From Palsa-461 sp963768185 (GTDB taxonomy: Bacteria > Actinomycetota > Acidimicrobiia > Acidimicrobiales > RAAP-2), in NCBI GenBank assembly GCA_963768185.1, contig CAVYGS010000001.1, positions 620,001-684,000 on the forward strand: 64,000 bases of DNA, given 5' to 3'. A program made the position numbers and the translations under genes. Within the stretch, counting starts at the first letter, position 1; each line of letters begins with the position of its first letter. The notes under the pieces were generated by a model. That model was not told the DNA's origin, searched no databases, and saw only the letters and a list, made by a program, of their open reading frames with translations. Below are positions 42,097 to 50,825 of this stretch, in pieces.

Positions 42097-45000
42097 CTAG
42101 GCGGCCACGATCGCGTTGGCGCCGAGGAGGGTCTTCAGCTCTCCCACCAGCCCGTTGCGGCTGTCGACGTTGAACTCCGGCGGGAGGCGCAGCACCTTGT
42201 CCCCCACGTGCAGCAGGACGGGCGAAGCCCCGGGGTGCTCCAAGAGCACCCCCCGGAGCCGATCGACCTTGTCCTCGGTCAGCTGGCCCAGGGGGAGGGC
42301 GATGCGCAGCTCCTGGCGCTCGTTCGTGGACAGGTCGGGCCGGCGCACCTCCATCGCCACGATCTTGGGGGTCTCGTCGCGCAGATCGAGCCGGCCTCGG
42401 ACCACGACGATGGCGTCGTTCTCGAGCAGGGTCCCGTAGTCGGCCATGACCCGGGGGAACACGAAGACCTCCATCGAGGCCTCGAGGTCCTCCAGGACGA
42501 AACGGCCCATGAGCTCGCCCTTCTTCGTGTACTGGCGCTTCAGCTCGGTGACCACCCCGCCAACCGAGCGGACCACGCCCTCGGACATCGGGCCGCCGCC
42601 GGCGTCGGCCAGCCCGAGGTCCCGCAGCTCGGCGAGCGGGCAGTCGGTGTGGCGCCCGAGCGACCCCTCGAGGCCCCGGAGGGGGTGGTCGCTCACGTAG
42701 AGGCCGAGCATCTCCTTCTCGAACACAAGGCGCTGGGCCTTGTCGAATTCGGTGTCGGGGATCGGGATGCGGGTCCCCTCCCAGCTCCCGGATTCGGCGC
42801 CTGATTCGGCAGCGGGCTCGAGCGAGGAGAACAGCGTGGCGATGCCGGCGTCGAGCTCACGGCGCCGCTCGATGGTCCGATCGACGATCTCCTCGAGCAC
42901 CAGCCACAGCCCCTGACGGGGGTGGCCCAGCGAGTCGAACGCGCCGGCCTTGGCCAGCGACTCCATGGTGCGCTTGTTGAGCACGACGGGGTCCACCCGA
43001 CGGCAGAAGTCGTAGATGTCGGTGAAGGGGCCCGCCGCGTCACGCTCGATCACCATCCGCTCGACGAGGCTCTCCCCCACGTTGCGGACAGCCGCCAGCC
43101 CGAACAGGATCCCGGCGCCCTCCGCGCCGGTCCGCGGGGTGAACTCCGAGGCCGAGCGGTTGACATCGGGCACGGCCACCTCGATGGCGAGCGACCGGCA
43201 CTCCGCGAGGTAGACCGCGGTGCGGTCCTTGTCGTCTTTCACCGACGTCAACAGCGCGCTCAGGTACTCGACCGGATAGTTCGCCTTCAGCCAGGCGGTC
43301 TGGTACGCGACGAGGGCGTAGCCGTAGGCGTGCGCTTTGGGGAACGCGTAGTCGGCAAACGGTTCGATGAGGTCAAAGATCTGATTGCCGAGCTGCTCGC
43401 CGTAGCCGGTGTGCACACATCCTGCGACGAACGCCTTTCGCTCCTTCGCCATGAGGGCGCGGATCTTCTTTCCGCAGGCCTTGCGAAGGTTGTCGGCCTC
43501 TTCGAGCGAGTAGCCGGCGAAACGCTGGGCCACCCGCATCATCGACTCCTGGTACACCATCAGCCCGAAGGTGTCGTCGAGCACCTCTTCCATGTCGGGA
43601 TGGAGTGAGGTGATCGGCTTGCGCCCGTTCTTCCGGTCCGCGTAGTCGTTGTGCATGTTGGCCGCCATCGGACCGGGGCGATACAGGGCGACCAGTGCGG
43701 CAAGGTCGTCGAAGGTCGTTGGGATGAGCGAGCGCAGGAGCGAGCGCAGCGGGCCGCCCTCCATCTGGAACACCCCGATGCTCGCCCCCTTCTGGAGCAT
43801 CGCGAAGGTCGCCTCGTCGTCGCGTGGGAGGTGGTCGATGTCGATGCGGCTCCCGGTGGACTTTTCGATGAGGTCGAGCGCACGCTCGATCACCGACAGG
43901 TTCCGCAGGCCTAAGAAGTCCATCTTGAGGAGACCCAGGTCCGAGACCCCGTGCATCTCGTACTGGGTGACGATCGGGGCCGCCTGAGGGTCCATCCCCG
44001 GCTCCGGCTTGCGCTGAATCGGGAGGTGCTCGGTCAGCGCGTCGTGGGTGACGACGACCGCCGCAGCGTGGATGCCGTCCTGTCGGCGCAGGCCTTCGAG
44101 CCCCCGGGCGACGTCCATGACCCGCTTGGCGTCCGGGTCGGTCGTGTACATCTCACGCAGGTCGCCAGCGGTCTTGAAGCCGTCCTCGTAACCGGGGGTC
44201 AGCTCCAGACAGGCGTGCAGCGGGGTGTCGCGGCCCATGATGAGCGGCGGCATGGCTTTGGCGATCTTGTCGCCCACGATGTAGGGCAGCCCGAGCACCC
44301 GGGCGGCGTCGCGCACGGCCGCCCGGGCCTTGATCGTGGAGAACGTGACGATCTGGGCCACGTGGTCCCACCCGTAGCGCTCCGACGCGTAGCGGATCAT
44401 CTCGGAGCGGTAGCGCTCGTCGAAGTCCATGTCGATGTCGGGCATCTCCTTGCGGCCGGGATTGAGGAACCGTTCAAAGATGAGGCCGTAGCGGATCGGG
44501 TCGATGTCCACGATCCTCAGGCAGTAGGCGACGCAGCTCCCGGCCGACGACCCCCGCCCCGGCCCCACCCGGATGCCCGAGGTCCGGGCGTGGTGGATGA
44601 GGTCCCACACTACGAGGAAGTAGGCGGCGAAGCCCATGTTCTCGATGACCCCGAGCTCGTAGTTCAGGCGCTCCACGACCTGCTGGGGCACCGGGGACCC
44701 GTACTGCTCCTCGGCACCCCGGTAGGTGAGGTGGCGGAGATACGCGTTCGCTCGCTCCTCGTAGTTGTCCCCGCGGAACTCCTCGGGAACGGGGAACTCC
44801 GGGAGCTTGGACGTGCCGAACTCGATCTCCACGCCCGCGCGCTCGGCGATGAGCAGCGTGTTGTCGCAAGCGTCGGGGACCTCCCTGAAGAGGTAGCGCA
44901 TCTCGGCCGCGCTCTTCAGGTAGTGCTCGGTCCCCTCGAACTTGAAGCGCTTGGGATCGCTCTGGAGCGCCCCGGTCTGGACGCAGAGCAGCGCGTCGTG

Positions 45001-45702
45001 GGTCTCGGCATCCGCGCGGGTGCAGTAGTGGCTGTCGTTCGTCGCGAGCAACGGCACGTCGATGCGGCGGGCGATCTCGATCAGCTGTGGGTTGGTCTGG
45101 CGCTGCTGCGCCAACCCGTGATCCTGCAGCTCGACGAAGAGGTTGTCGCGCCCGAAGATGTCCTGGAGGCGCGCCGCGCACTTCTCCGCGCCGGCGACAT
45201 CGCCGCTCATGAGGGACTGGAGCACCACGCCGCCGAGGCAGCCGGTGGTCGCGATGAGGCCCTCGTGGTAGCGCTCGAGCAGCTCCCAGTCGACGCGAGG
45301 CTTGTAGTAGTAGCCCTCGAGGTACGCGGCCGAGGACAGCTTCATCAAGTTGGAGTACCCGACGTTCGACTCGGCGAGAAGGGTCAGGTGGTAGTAGAGC
45401 TTCTGGCCCCCTTCCACGTCGCCGCCGGTGTCGTCGACCTTCCCGCGCCGGACCGGGCGCTCGTGGCGCGATTCGGCCGCCATGTAGGCCTCGGTGCCGA
45501 TGACCGGGTTCAGCCCCGCCCCCCGACAGGCCCGGTAGAAGTCGAGGACCCCGTACATGTTCCCGTGGTCCGTGATGCCGAGGGCCGGCTGGCCGTCTGC
45601 CGCCGCCGCGGCCACCAGCTGGTCGATCCGCGCCGCCCCGTCGAGCATCGAGAACTCGGTGTGGGTGTGGAGATGGGCGAACGACGAGGACTTTTCAGCC
45701 AA
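42097..45702 (-). CDS. dnaE: DNA polymerase III alpha subunit
   Basis: Replicative polymerase catalytic chain, about 1200 residues. The N-terminal PHP domain starts SFAHLHTHTEFSMLDGAARI. The polymerase core has GPGRGSSAGSCVAYCL and the catalytic aspartates in MPDIDMDFDERYR, with KMDFLGLRNLSVI. A helix-hairpin-helix and an OB domain (RSVGGVVTELKRQYTKKGELMGRF) follow. No intein. TTG 45702 has GAGGG and GGGAGG upstream and gives a family-length N-terminus; GTG 45741 is the longer alternative but lies inside a perfect palindrome. Confidence 0.94.
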   Translation of the reverse strand: MAEKSSSFAHLHTHTEFSMLDGAARIDQLVAAAAADGQPALGITDHGNMYGVLDFYRACRGAGLNPVIGTEAYMAAESRHERPVRRGKVDDTGGDVEGGQKLYYHLTLLAESNVGYSNLMKLSSAAYLEGYYYKPRVDWELLERYHEGLIATTGCLGGVVLQSLMSGDVAGAEKCAARLQDIFGRDNLFVELQDHGLAQQRQTNPQLIEIARRIDVPLLATNDSHYCTRADAETHDALLCVQTGALQSDPKRFKFEGTEHYLKSAAEMRYLFREVPDACDNTLLIAERAGVEIEFGTSKLPEFPVPEEFRGDNYEERANAYLRHLTYRGAEEQYGSPVPQQVVERLNYELGVIENMGFAAYFLVVWDLIHHARTSGIRVGPGRGSSAGSCVAYCLRIVDIDPIRYGLIFERFLNPGRKEMPDIDMDFDERYRSEMIRYASERYGWDHVAQIVTFSTIKARAAVRDAARVLGLPYIVGDKIAKAMPPLIMGRDTPLHACLELTPGYEDGFKTAGDLREMYTTDPDAKRVMDVARGLEGLRRQDGIHAAAVVVTHDALTEHLPIQRKPEPGMDPQAAPIVTQYEMHGVSDLGLLKMDFLGLRNLSVIERALDLIEKSTGSRIDIDHLPRDDEATFAMLQKGASIGVFQMEGGPLRSLLRSLIPTTFDDLAALVALYRPGPMAANMHNDYADRKNGRKPITSLHPDMEEVLDDTFGLMVYQESMMRVAQRFAGYSLEEADNLRKACGKKIRALMAKERKAFVAGCVHTGYGEQLGNQIFDLIEPFADYAFPKAHAYGYALVAYQTAWLKANYPVEYLSALLTSVKDDKDRTAVYLAECRSLAIEVAVPDVNRSASEFTPRTGAEGAGILFGLAAVRNVGESLVERMVIERDAAGPFTDIYDFCRRVDPVVLNKRTMESLAKAGAFDSLGHPRQGLWLVLEEIVDRTIERRRELDAGIATLFSSLEPAAESGAESGSWEGTRIPIPDTEFDKAQRLVFEKEMLGLYVSDHPLRGLEGSLGRHTDCPLAELRDLGLADAGGGPMSEGVVRSVGGVVTELKRQYTKKGELMGRFVLEDLEASMEVFVFPRVMADYGTLLENDAIVVVRGRLDLRDETPKIVAMEVRRPDLSTNERQELRIALPLGQLTEDKVDRLRGVLLEHPGASPVLLHVGDKVLRLPPEFNVDSRNGLVGELKTLLGANAIVAA

Positions 45703-45735
45703 ATCCCTCGCGCCCTCCCGTCCCGGTCCACCCTC

Positions 45736-45752
45736 GTCCACAGCCTGTGGAC
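45736..45752 (-). promoter_or_regulatory. 17-base perfect palindrome upstream of dnaE
   Basis: GTCCACAG-C-CTGTGGAC, eight-base arms around one base. It lies between a candidate promoter (TATAAA at 45788-45793) and the TTG start of dnaE, so in the 5' untranslated region. It does not match the actinobacterial LexA box or a DnaA box. It could be a repressor site or an RNA hairpin. Confidence 0.55.
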
Positions 45753-45787
45753 AGAACTACAGCGATGTCGTTATCGCGCTTCTGCCA

Positions 45788-45817
45788 TTTATAGCCCCAC
45801 CGGCATCCGGTCGGGAA
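45788..45817 (-). promoter_or_regulatory. dnaE: Candidate dnaE promoter
   Basis: TATAAA as -10 (45788-45793), with TTCCCG as a weak -35 eighteen bases upstream. The start of transcription would be near 45781, placing the palindrome in the leader. Confidence 0.4.
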
Positions 45818-45844
45818 CGGTTTGTGGGCCGGTTCGAGACCCCG

Positions 45845-46336
45845 CTACAGGTAGCCGGGGGGCCGACCCTCGGGGGCCGGTCCGCTCGGCAGGCCCATAC
45901 CCCGCTGGCGCATTTCGTCGAGCTGCGCCCGGGCCGTCAGCTGCTGGGCCATCAGCGCGGCCTGGATCCCGTGGAACAGGCCTTCGAGCCAGCCGACCAG
46001 CTGGGCCTGGGCGACACGGAGCTCGGCCTCGGAGGGCACCGCGTCCTTGTCGAAGGGGATGGCGATGGACTCGAGCTCGGCCGCGAGGTCGGGCGACAGC
46101 GTGCCGGCCAGCTCGCGCACTGATTGGTCGTAGATCTCCCGCAGCCTGGCCCGGCCCGCCTCATCCAGGGGCGCCAGTCGGACCTCGTCGAGGAGCTGTT
46201 TGACCATCGACCCGATCCGCATGACCTTGGCGGGCTTCTCGATCGTCTCCCCGCCCGCCACTTCGAGTGCACCGTCAGGCGCCGGTGCGGGGATCACCTC
46301 GTCGGGAGCCACCGACCCCGTCTCCTGCCTGGACAT
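45845..46336 (-). CDS. bpa: Bacterial proteasome activator
   Basis: ATP-independent ring-shaped activator that opens the actinobacterial 20S proteasome (Mycobacterium Bpa/Rv3780 family); 163 residues. The core KPAKVMRIGSMVKQLLDEVR, APLDEAGRARLREIYDQS and AQAQLVGWLEGLFHGIQAAL match closely. The C-terminus ends GYL, the proteasome-docking end of the family. ATG 46336 is taken; GTG 46348 in frame is also possible. Proteasome genes themselves are outside the window. Confidence 0.93.
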   Translation of the reverse strand: MSRQETGSVAPDEVIPAPAPDGALEVAGGETIEKPAKVMRIGSMVKQLLDEVRLAPLDEAGRARLREIYDQSVRELAGTLSPDLAAELESIAIPFDKDAVPSEAELRVAQAQLVGWLEGLFHGIQAALMAQQLTARAQLDEMRQRGMGLPSGPAPEGRPPGYL

Positions 46337-46432
46337 GTCGTTGACCACGACACCGATGATGCCCCATCGGCGGGACGCACACCCCTCTCCCGCCGCAAAA
46401 CCGCCCAACCGGGGGTCCTGGCGCCTGCCGGG

Positions 46433-46438
46433 TAACAT
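46433..46438 (+). promoter_or_regulatory. -10 box for probable leaderless Rrf2 gene
   Basis: TAACAT ends eight bases before the GTG at 46447; no SD lies between. Confidence 0.5.
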
Positions 46439-46446
46439 CGCGCCAC

Positions 46447-46941
46447 GTGAAGGTGTCCACCCGAGGCGATTACGCGAGCCGTGCGCTCCTCTCCCTGGCG
46501 TTGCACGACGCCCCGGCGGTGCCCACCTCGGTGCGCGACATCGCCGAGCGCACCGGCCTCCCGCAGCCCTATTTGGAGCAGATCCTGCTCGCCCTGAAGG
46601 GCGCCGGCCTGGTGCGCTCCAAACGGGGGGTGGGCGGCGGGTACGTCCTCGCCCGGGAGCCCGACTTGATCACGCTCGCCCAGATCGTCTCGGCGGTGGA
46701 CGGGCCCATCGTGGCCGGAGAGTTCGGCGAACCCCACGCCGACGGCGCCTGCAACCACGAGGGCCAGTGCGTGCTGCTGGCGTTCTGGGCCGAGGTCGGC
46801 GAGAAGATGCGCGAGCACCTCGCCTCCTTCACACTCGCCGACATGGTCGGCAAGGTCCAGGGCAACCCACCGGTCGTCACCGTGCCCGGTGACGAGCCGC
46901 TCCGGGTCAGCCGGGCGATGGCTCGTTCCAGCGCTCGATAA
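46447..46941 (+). CDS. Rrf2-family transcriptional regulator
   Basis: 164 residues. The winged HTH begins VKVSTRGDYASRALLSLALHD and includes VRDIAERTGLPQPYLEQILLALKGAGLVRSKRG. The sensor part has only two cysteines, in GACNHEGQCVLL, where Fe-S-binding members such as IscR have three, so cluster binding is uncertain. Its 3' end overlaps the convergent histidine phosphatase by 35 bases. The Fe-S or nitric-oxide response typical of the family is only a possibility. Confidence 0.88.
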   Translation: MKVSTRGDYASRALLSLALHDAPAVPTSVRDIAERTGLPQPYLEQILLALKGAGLVRSKRGVGGGYVLAREPDLITLAQIVSAVDGPIVAGEFGEPHADGACNHEGQCVLLAFWAEVGEKMREHLASFTLADMVGKVQGNPPVVTVPGDEPLRVSRAMARSSAR

Positions 46942-47503
46942 CCGGCACCTCGCGCTCCCAGCCGAGCACCCCGAGCGAGCCGGGCCCGAACGCGAGCAGG
47001 CGAGCCCCGACCGGGGGCAACCCCACCCAGCGGGCCGCCAGCACCCGGAGCACGTGACCGTGCGCGAAGCACAGCGTTTCCCCGTCCTCGGCCCGGGCCC
47101 GTTCGATGACCCGATCCGCCCGCCGACCGACCGACGCGGCCGTCTCCCCACCGGGGACCCCGTCGGTCCAGAGACTCCACCCGGGCCACTCCTGGCGGAT
47201 CTCGGTGGTCGTCCGGCCCTCGAAGTCGCCGTAGTCCCACTCGAGCAGGTCGTCGGTGGCCTCGGCCCGGTCCCCGAACCCGGCCAGGGCGCAGGTGTCG
47301 GCCGCCCGGGACAGGGGGCTCGTGAGGACGAGCGAGAAGGACATCGCCGCCAGGGCCGCCCCCAGTCGCTTCGCCTGGTCCCGGCCCTCGGGGAGGAGCG
47401 GCACGTCGGTCCGCCCCGTGTGCCTCCCCGTTTCGCTCCATTCGGTTTCGCCGTGCCGGACCACCACGAGTTTGGCCTGGTCGGGCTCCGGGTAGGCCGT
47501 CAC
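46907..47503 (-). CDS. Histidine phosphatase (phosphoglycerate mutase-like)
   Basis: 198 residues. VVVRHGETEWSETGRHTGRTD carries the phosphate-accepting His and Arg. LTSPLSRAADTCALAG, EWDYGDFEGRTTTEI and FAHGHVLRVLAARW complete the active site. The substrate could be a sugar phosphate, a nucleotide or an acid; it cannot be read from sequence. The GTG at 47503 has only a weak ribosome site. The C-terminal codons overlap the Rrf2 gene on the other strand. Confidence 0.88.
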   Translation of the reverse strand: MTAYPEPDQAKLVVVRHGETEWSETGRHTGRTDVPLLPEGRDQAKRLGAALAAMSFSLVLTSPLSRAADTCALAGFGDRAEATDDLLEWDYGDFEGRTTTEIRQEWPGWSLWTDGVPGGETAASVGRRADRVIERARAEDGETLCFAHGHVLRVLAARWVGLPPVGARLLAFGPGSLGVLGWEREVPVIERWNEPSPG

Positions 47504-47720
47504 CCGTTCAGATGATCACCCCTCCGGAGTGCTCGCAACTCCGTGGTGGGTGGCTCGGACCCCAGGCCAGAGGCCCTAATCGGCGGAATGGACCAGCGGA
47601 CCCCGGCGTTGAAAGAACCGTGAGCGGTCGAACCGAAATCCGGATCTGTCACAGCGTCGATAGATCATTGCGGGCCGATGGCTCGGCCGTATCCCTGCAG
47701 ACCCAAGACGGTGATCATCG

Positions 47721-48560
47721 ATGAGCCCACAGAGCGCACCCGTGACTGACAGCCTCGGACTGTTGCTGCGCGACCTCGAGCAGCACCCCATGCCGGACTA
47801 CGACGGCCAGGTCGAACTGGCCAAGCGGGTCGCGGCGGGCGACGAGGCCGCCAAGCGCGAGATGGTCGCCGCCAACCTGCGACTGGTCGTCCACTGGGCC
47901 CGCCGCTACAAGGACCGCGGCGTGGACATGGCCGACCTCGTCCAAGAGGGCACCTTCGGCCTGATTCGGGCCGTCGAGAAGTTCGACTGGGAGCGCGGAT
48001 TCCGCTTCTCCACCTATGCGACCTGGTGGATCCGCCAGGCGCTCCAGCGCGCCGTGCAGCAACACGGCCGCATCATCCGCCTCCCGCTGGAGGTGGGCGA
48101 GCGGCTCCAGCGCCTGGAGGGTGCCACCGCCGAGCTGACCAGCCAGCTCGGGCGCACCCCGACCACGGCCGAGCTCGATGAGGCGACCGGCATGACCGCC
48201 GCGGAGCGCGAGGCGCTCGAGAGCGCGGCCCGTGTCTCGGCCAGCCTCGACCAGCCGGCGGCTATCGACTCCACCACCTCCCTCGGCGACCTGGTCGCCC
48301 CGGACGCGTCGAACTGGACCGAGGATGTCGACGAGCGCCTCGTCTTCGACAAGGTGCGCGGTGCGGTGGACCGGCTCCCCCAGCTCCAGCGCGACGTGCT
48401 CAGGATGCGCTTCGGCTTCGACGGCTCGTCGCCCACTTCGCTCCAGGTGACCGCCGAGCGTCTCGGCGTCGGCGTCCGACGGGTCCGCCGTGCCGAGGAG
48501 GAGGGTCTGGCCGCCCTCATGCGCGACCAGGACGTGGTCGGCGCGCACCGCGCCGCCTGA
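47721..48560 (+). CDS. RNA polymerase sigma-70 factor, group 2 type
   Basis: 279 residues. A short region 1.2 (TDSLGLLLRDLEQHPM) precedes region 2 with ANLRLVVHWARRY, DLVQEGTFGLIRAVEKFDWERGFRFSTYATWWIRQ, then region 3 and region 4 with LPQLQRDVLRMRFGF and TAERLGVGVRRVRRAEEEG. It is too short for the principal sigma, so probably a stress or stationary-phase factor. 217 bases upstream hold no gene; no SD is obvious before ATG 47721. Its stop lies two bases from the convergent rluD stop. Confidence 0.9.
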   Translation: MSPQSAPVTDSLGLLLRDLEQHPMPDYDGQVELAKRVAAGDEAAKREMVAANLRLVVHWARRYKDRGVDMADLVQEGTFGLIRAVEKFDWERGFRFSTYATWWIRQALQRAVQQHGRIIRLPLEVGERLQRLEGATAELTSQLGRTPTTAELDEATGMTAAEREALESAARVSASLDQPAAIDSTTSLGDLVAPDASNWTEDVDERLVFDKVRGAVDRLPQLQRDVLRMRFGFDGSSPTSLQVTAERLGVGVRRVRRAEEEGLAALMRDQDVVGAHRAA

Positions 48561-48562
48561 TC

Positions 48563-49522
48563 CTACGAAGGCAGCTCCGGTAGCTCCGGGAGGAGCGCCA
48601 CCAGATCCTCGGGCAGCTCGGCCCGGTAACTGACGCGTCGCGAATCCGCTGGGTGGTCGAAGGCGAGTTCGAACGCGTGGAGGAAGAACCGCCCGCGAGC
48701 AAGCCCCGACGGCCCGCGCGCCCCGTAGCGGTCGTCGCCCACCACCGGATGCCCGATGGCCGCCATGTGGACCCGCACCTGGTGGGTGCGCCCCGTCTCC
48801 AGCGTGAGCGCCACGAGCGTCGTGTCCGACTCGAGATAGCGGGCCACGACCTCGTAGGAGGTGCGGGCGTCGCGCCCGCCCGCTGAGACGGCCATCTGGG
48901 TCGGGCGCCGGGCCGAACGACCGACCGGTGCGTCGACGATCCCGAGGTCGTCGGCGACGATCCCTTGCACGAGCGCCGCATACCGCCGCCGCACGGTGTG
49001 CGCCGCCATCTGTGCGGCCAGGGACTCGACGGCGCGCCCGCTGCGGGCCACCACGAGGAGGCCCGAGGTGCCCCGGTCGAGCCGGTGGACGATCCCGGGC
49101 CGCTCGGGGTCGCAGCGCCCGTCCTCGGCCAGGCGCGCCACGTCAGGGAACCGGGCGACGATCCCCGCGACCAGGGTGCCGGTGCGGCGGCCCGACCCCG
49201 GGTGCACCACGAGGTCCCACGGCTTGTCGACGACCACCACGTCGTCGTCGACCGCCACCACCTCGAAGCGCACGCCCGGCTCGGGGGCGAGCACCGGCCG
49301 AGGATCCGCCAACTCGAGGATCTCGAGACGCGAACCCGCCTCGAGGAGGACCGAGCGCCGCGTCTGGACCGCACCGTCGATCCGGACGCCGCCGCCGGCG
49401 ATGAGCGTGCTCACCGCGGCGCGCGATCGTTCGGTCAAGAGCGCGATGGCGCGATCGAGTCGGACCCCGTCGAGCGCGGCAGGCACCTCGATGTCGAGGC
49501 TCCCCCCGGGCAGATCGCTCAC
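48563..49522 (-). CDS. rluD: RluD-family 23S rRNA pseudouridine synthase
   Basis: 319 residues. An N-terminal S4 RNA-binding domain (VRLDRAIALLTERSRAAVSTLI) precedes the catalytic domain with VVDKPWDLVVHPG and GIVHRLDRGTSGLLVVA containing the nucleophilic Asp, then TGRTHQVRVHMAAIGHPVVGD. GTG 49522 overlaps the lspA stop as GTGA; the lspA-rluD pair is conserved in many bacteria. The exact rRNA site is inferred from the subfamily. Confidence 0.9.
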   Translation of the reverse strand: MSDLPGGSLDIEVPAALDGVRLDRAIALLTERSRAAVSTLIAGGGVRIDGAVQTRRSVLLEAGSRLEILELADPRPVLAPEPGVRFEVVAVDDDVVVVDKPWDLVVHPGSGRRTGTLVAGIVARFPDVARLAEDGRCDPERPGIVHRLDRGTSGLLVVARSGRAVESLAAQMAAHTVRRRYAALVQGIVADDLGIVDAPVGRSARRPTQMAVSAGGRDARTSYEVVARYLESDTTLVALTLETGRTHQVRVHMAAIGHPVVGDDRYGARGPSGLARGRFFLHAFELAFDHPADSRRVSYRAELPEDLVALLPELPELPS

Positions 49523-50007
49523 CGAGAGAACAGCCGCCCCGGGCCGAAGAGCGCGAAGACAACCACGAGGACCGCGCCAACGGTGATGCTGGCGTCGGCG
49601 ACGTTGAAGGTCGGCCAGTGCGTCAGCGTGATGAAGTCCTCGACCGCGCCGTGATGACCCCGGAAGAGCCGGTCGCCCAGGTTGCTGATCGCCCCGCCCA
49701 AGATGAGGCCGATCGCGATGGACAGCCCATAGCTGCGGGTGCGGGCGGCCACAATCCCGAGGAGGCCGACCAGGATCAGCGCGACCGCCACCACGACCCC
49801 GGTCGCCCCGCTGAACAAACTGAAGGCCGCGCCGGAGTTAAAGGTGAGGTTGAGCCCGAGGGGCCCGATCAGGTGCGTCGGCTGGTGCAGGTGGTCCAGG
49901 GCGATGGTCTTGGTCACCTGGTCGGACACCACGACGACGGCGGCGGTCAGCAGCGTGGAGAGGATCCGGAGCTTGGTGCTCCTCCCGTCGACCGCGCTCG
50001 GCGCCAC
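49519..50007 (-). CDS. lspA: Lipoprotein signal peptidase
   Basis: Membrane aspartyl protease that removes signal peptides from prolipoproteins; 162 residues with four hydrophobic helices. Conserved blocks are VVVSDQVTK, LNLTFNSGAAFSLF, ISNLGDRLFRG (first Asp) and FNVADASITVG (second Asp). GTG 50007 is chosen by length; more upstream sequence is open but would add a non-membrane extension overlapping the TraR gene. Confidence 0.92.
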   Translation of the reverse strand: MAPSAVDGRSTKLRILSTLLTAAVVVVSDQVTKTIALDHLHQPTHLIGPLGLNLTFNSGAAFSLFSGATGVVVAVALILVGLLGIVAARTRSYGLSIAIGLILGGAISNLGDRLFRGHHGAVEDFITLTHWPTFNVADASITVGAVLVVVFALFGPGRLFSR

Positions 50008-50024
50008 CGTGTCACCCGCTCCGC

Positions 50025-50696
50025 TCAGCGGCGCGAGAGCCCCCCGCTCTTGCAGGCGACACACAGCCGCACGTAGGGCAGCGCCCGCAGGCGCGCCTTC
50101 ATGATCGGCTGGTGGCAGCGTTCGCATGCGCCGTAGGTCTTCTTCGCCACGCGCACCAGCGCGTCCTCGATCTCTTCCACCGCGGCCAACGCCTGCGCGC
50201 TCAGCGCGAGGTCGCGCTCGCGATCGACCGTGACCGTACCGCCCTCGCCCGACTCCTCGTCGAACTGGACGTCACCGGGCTCGCGCTCTTGGGCCAACGA
50301 GTCGGCCTCGGCCTTGAGCACCTCGGCCTGCTCCTGGTACACGGTGCGCTCGGAGAGCAGGATGACCCGCAGCTCGTCCAAGAACTTGGCGTCGGTCGCA
50401 TAGGGCCCGATGGGAGCCCGGGCCCGCGGTTTCTTCTCGGCGACGACCGCCTTCTTGGCGGGAGCCTTCTTGGCCGGAGCCTTCTTGGCGACGGCCTTGA
50501 CCGGAGCCGCCTTCTTGGCGGCCACCTTCGTGGCGGCGGCCTTCACCGGTGCGGCCTTCTTGGCCGGAGCCTTCTTGGCCTGAGCGGTGGCGGCGACGGC
50601 CTTCTTGGCCGGGGCCTTGACGGCGCCCGCGACCTTGACGGCCTTCTTCGCTGCCGTCGCCGGGGCGGCGCCCGACGCTCTGCTCGGTGGGCTCAT
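50025..50696 (-). CDS. TraR/DksA zinc-finger protein with histone-like N-terminal tail
   Basis: 223 residues in two parts. Residues 15-90 are a low-complexity Lys/Ala/Pro tail built of AKKAPAKKA-type repeats like histone H1. Residues 95-223 are a DksA/TraR domain with a long coiled-coil helix pair and a four-Cys zinc finger (YGACERCHQP...RLCVACKSG). DksA relatives bind RNA polymerase; actinobacterial members with basic tails may also touch DNA, which is inference. ATG 50696 has a very strong GGAGGAGG and its own promoter. lspA follows after 17 bases. Confidence 0.87.
   Translation of the reverse strand: MSPPSRASGAAPATAAKKAVKVAGAVKAPAKKAVAATAQAKKAPAKKAAPVKAAATKVAAKKAAPVKAVAKKAPAKKAPAKKAVVAEKKPRARAPIGPYATDAKFLDELRVILLSERTVYQEQAEVLKAEADSLAQEREPGDVQFDEESGEGGTVTVDRERDLALSAQALAAVEEIEDALVRVAKKTYGACERCHQPIMKARLRALPYVRLCVACKSGGLSRR
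50451..50652. repeat. Degenerate tandem repeat coding the KKA tail
   Basis: The nonamer CTTCTTGGC occurs seven times on the plus strand at uneven 12-45-base spacing. On the coding strand it encodes AKKA units of the TraR/DksA protein. Slippage in such repeats can change the tail length between strains. Confidence 0.8.
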
Positions 50697-50770
50697 CTGC
50701 TCCTCCTCCGGGCCGGGGGCCCGTGAAATGCGCCCCCGCGGAGAACAACCCGGTCACCGAGGGGGGCGTG

Positions 50771-50799
50771 ACGATACTGGAACGCCGCGGACCTTTCAA
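50771..50799 (-). promoter_or_regulatory. Sigma-70-type promoter of the TraR/DksA gene
   Basis: TTGAAA (50794-50799), 17 bases, TATCGT (50771-50776). Both boxes and the spacing fit the consensus, the best promoter seen in the window. Transcription would start near 50763, giving a leader of about 67 bases, and continue into lspA and rluD. Confidence 0.7.
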
Positions 50800-50825
50800 A
50801 ACTTCCCGGTACGCACGGACGGACG

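Noticed and set aside
45736..45752. DnaA boxes or replication origin near dnaE
   Set aside because: The palindrome contains TCCACA but not the nine-base DnaA box, no cluster of boxes is present, and dnaA/dnaN are not nearby.
43951..46203. A 750-codon open frame on the plus strand
   Set aside because: It is antisense to dnaE and bpa, has low-complexity composition and no family motif; long antisense frames are expected at this GC content.
47504..47720. tRNA or small RNA before the sigma factor gene
   Set aside because: No cloverleaf, T-loop sequence or terminator could be recognised in this 217-base gap.
50451..50652. Possible CRISPR-like repeat array
   Set aside because: Units are short, unevenly spaced and in frame, encoding a Lys/Ala/Pro protein tail.
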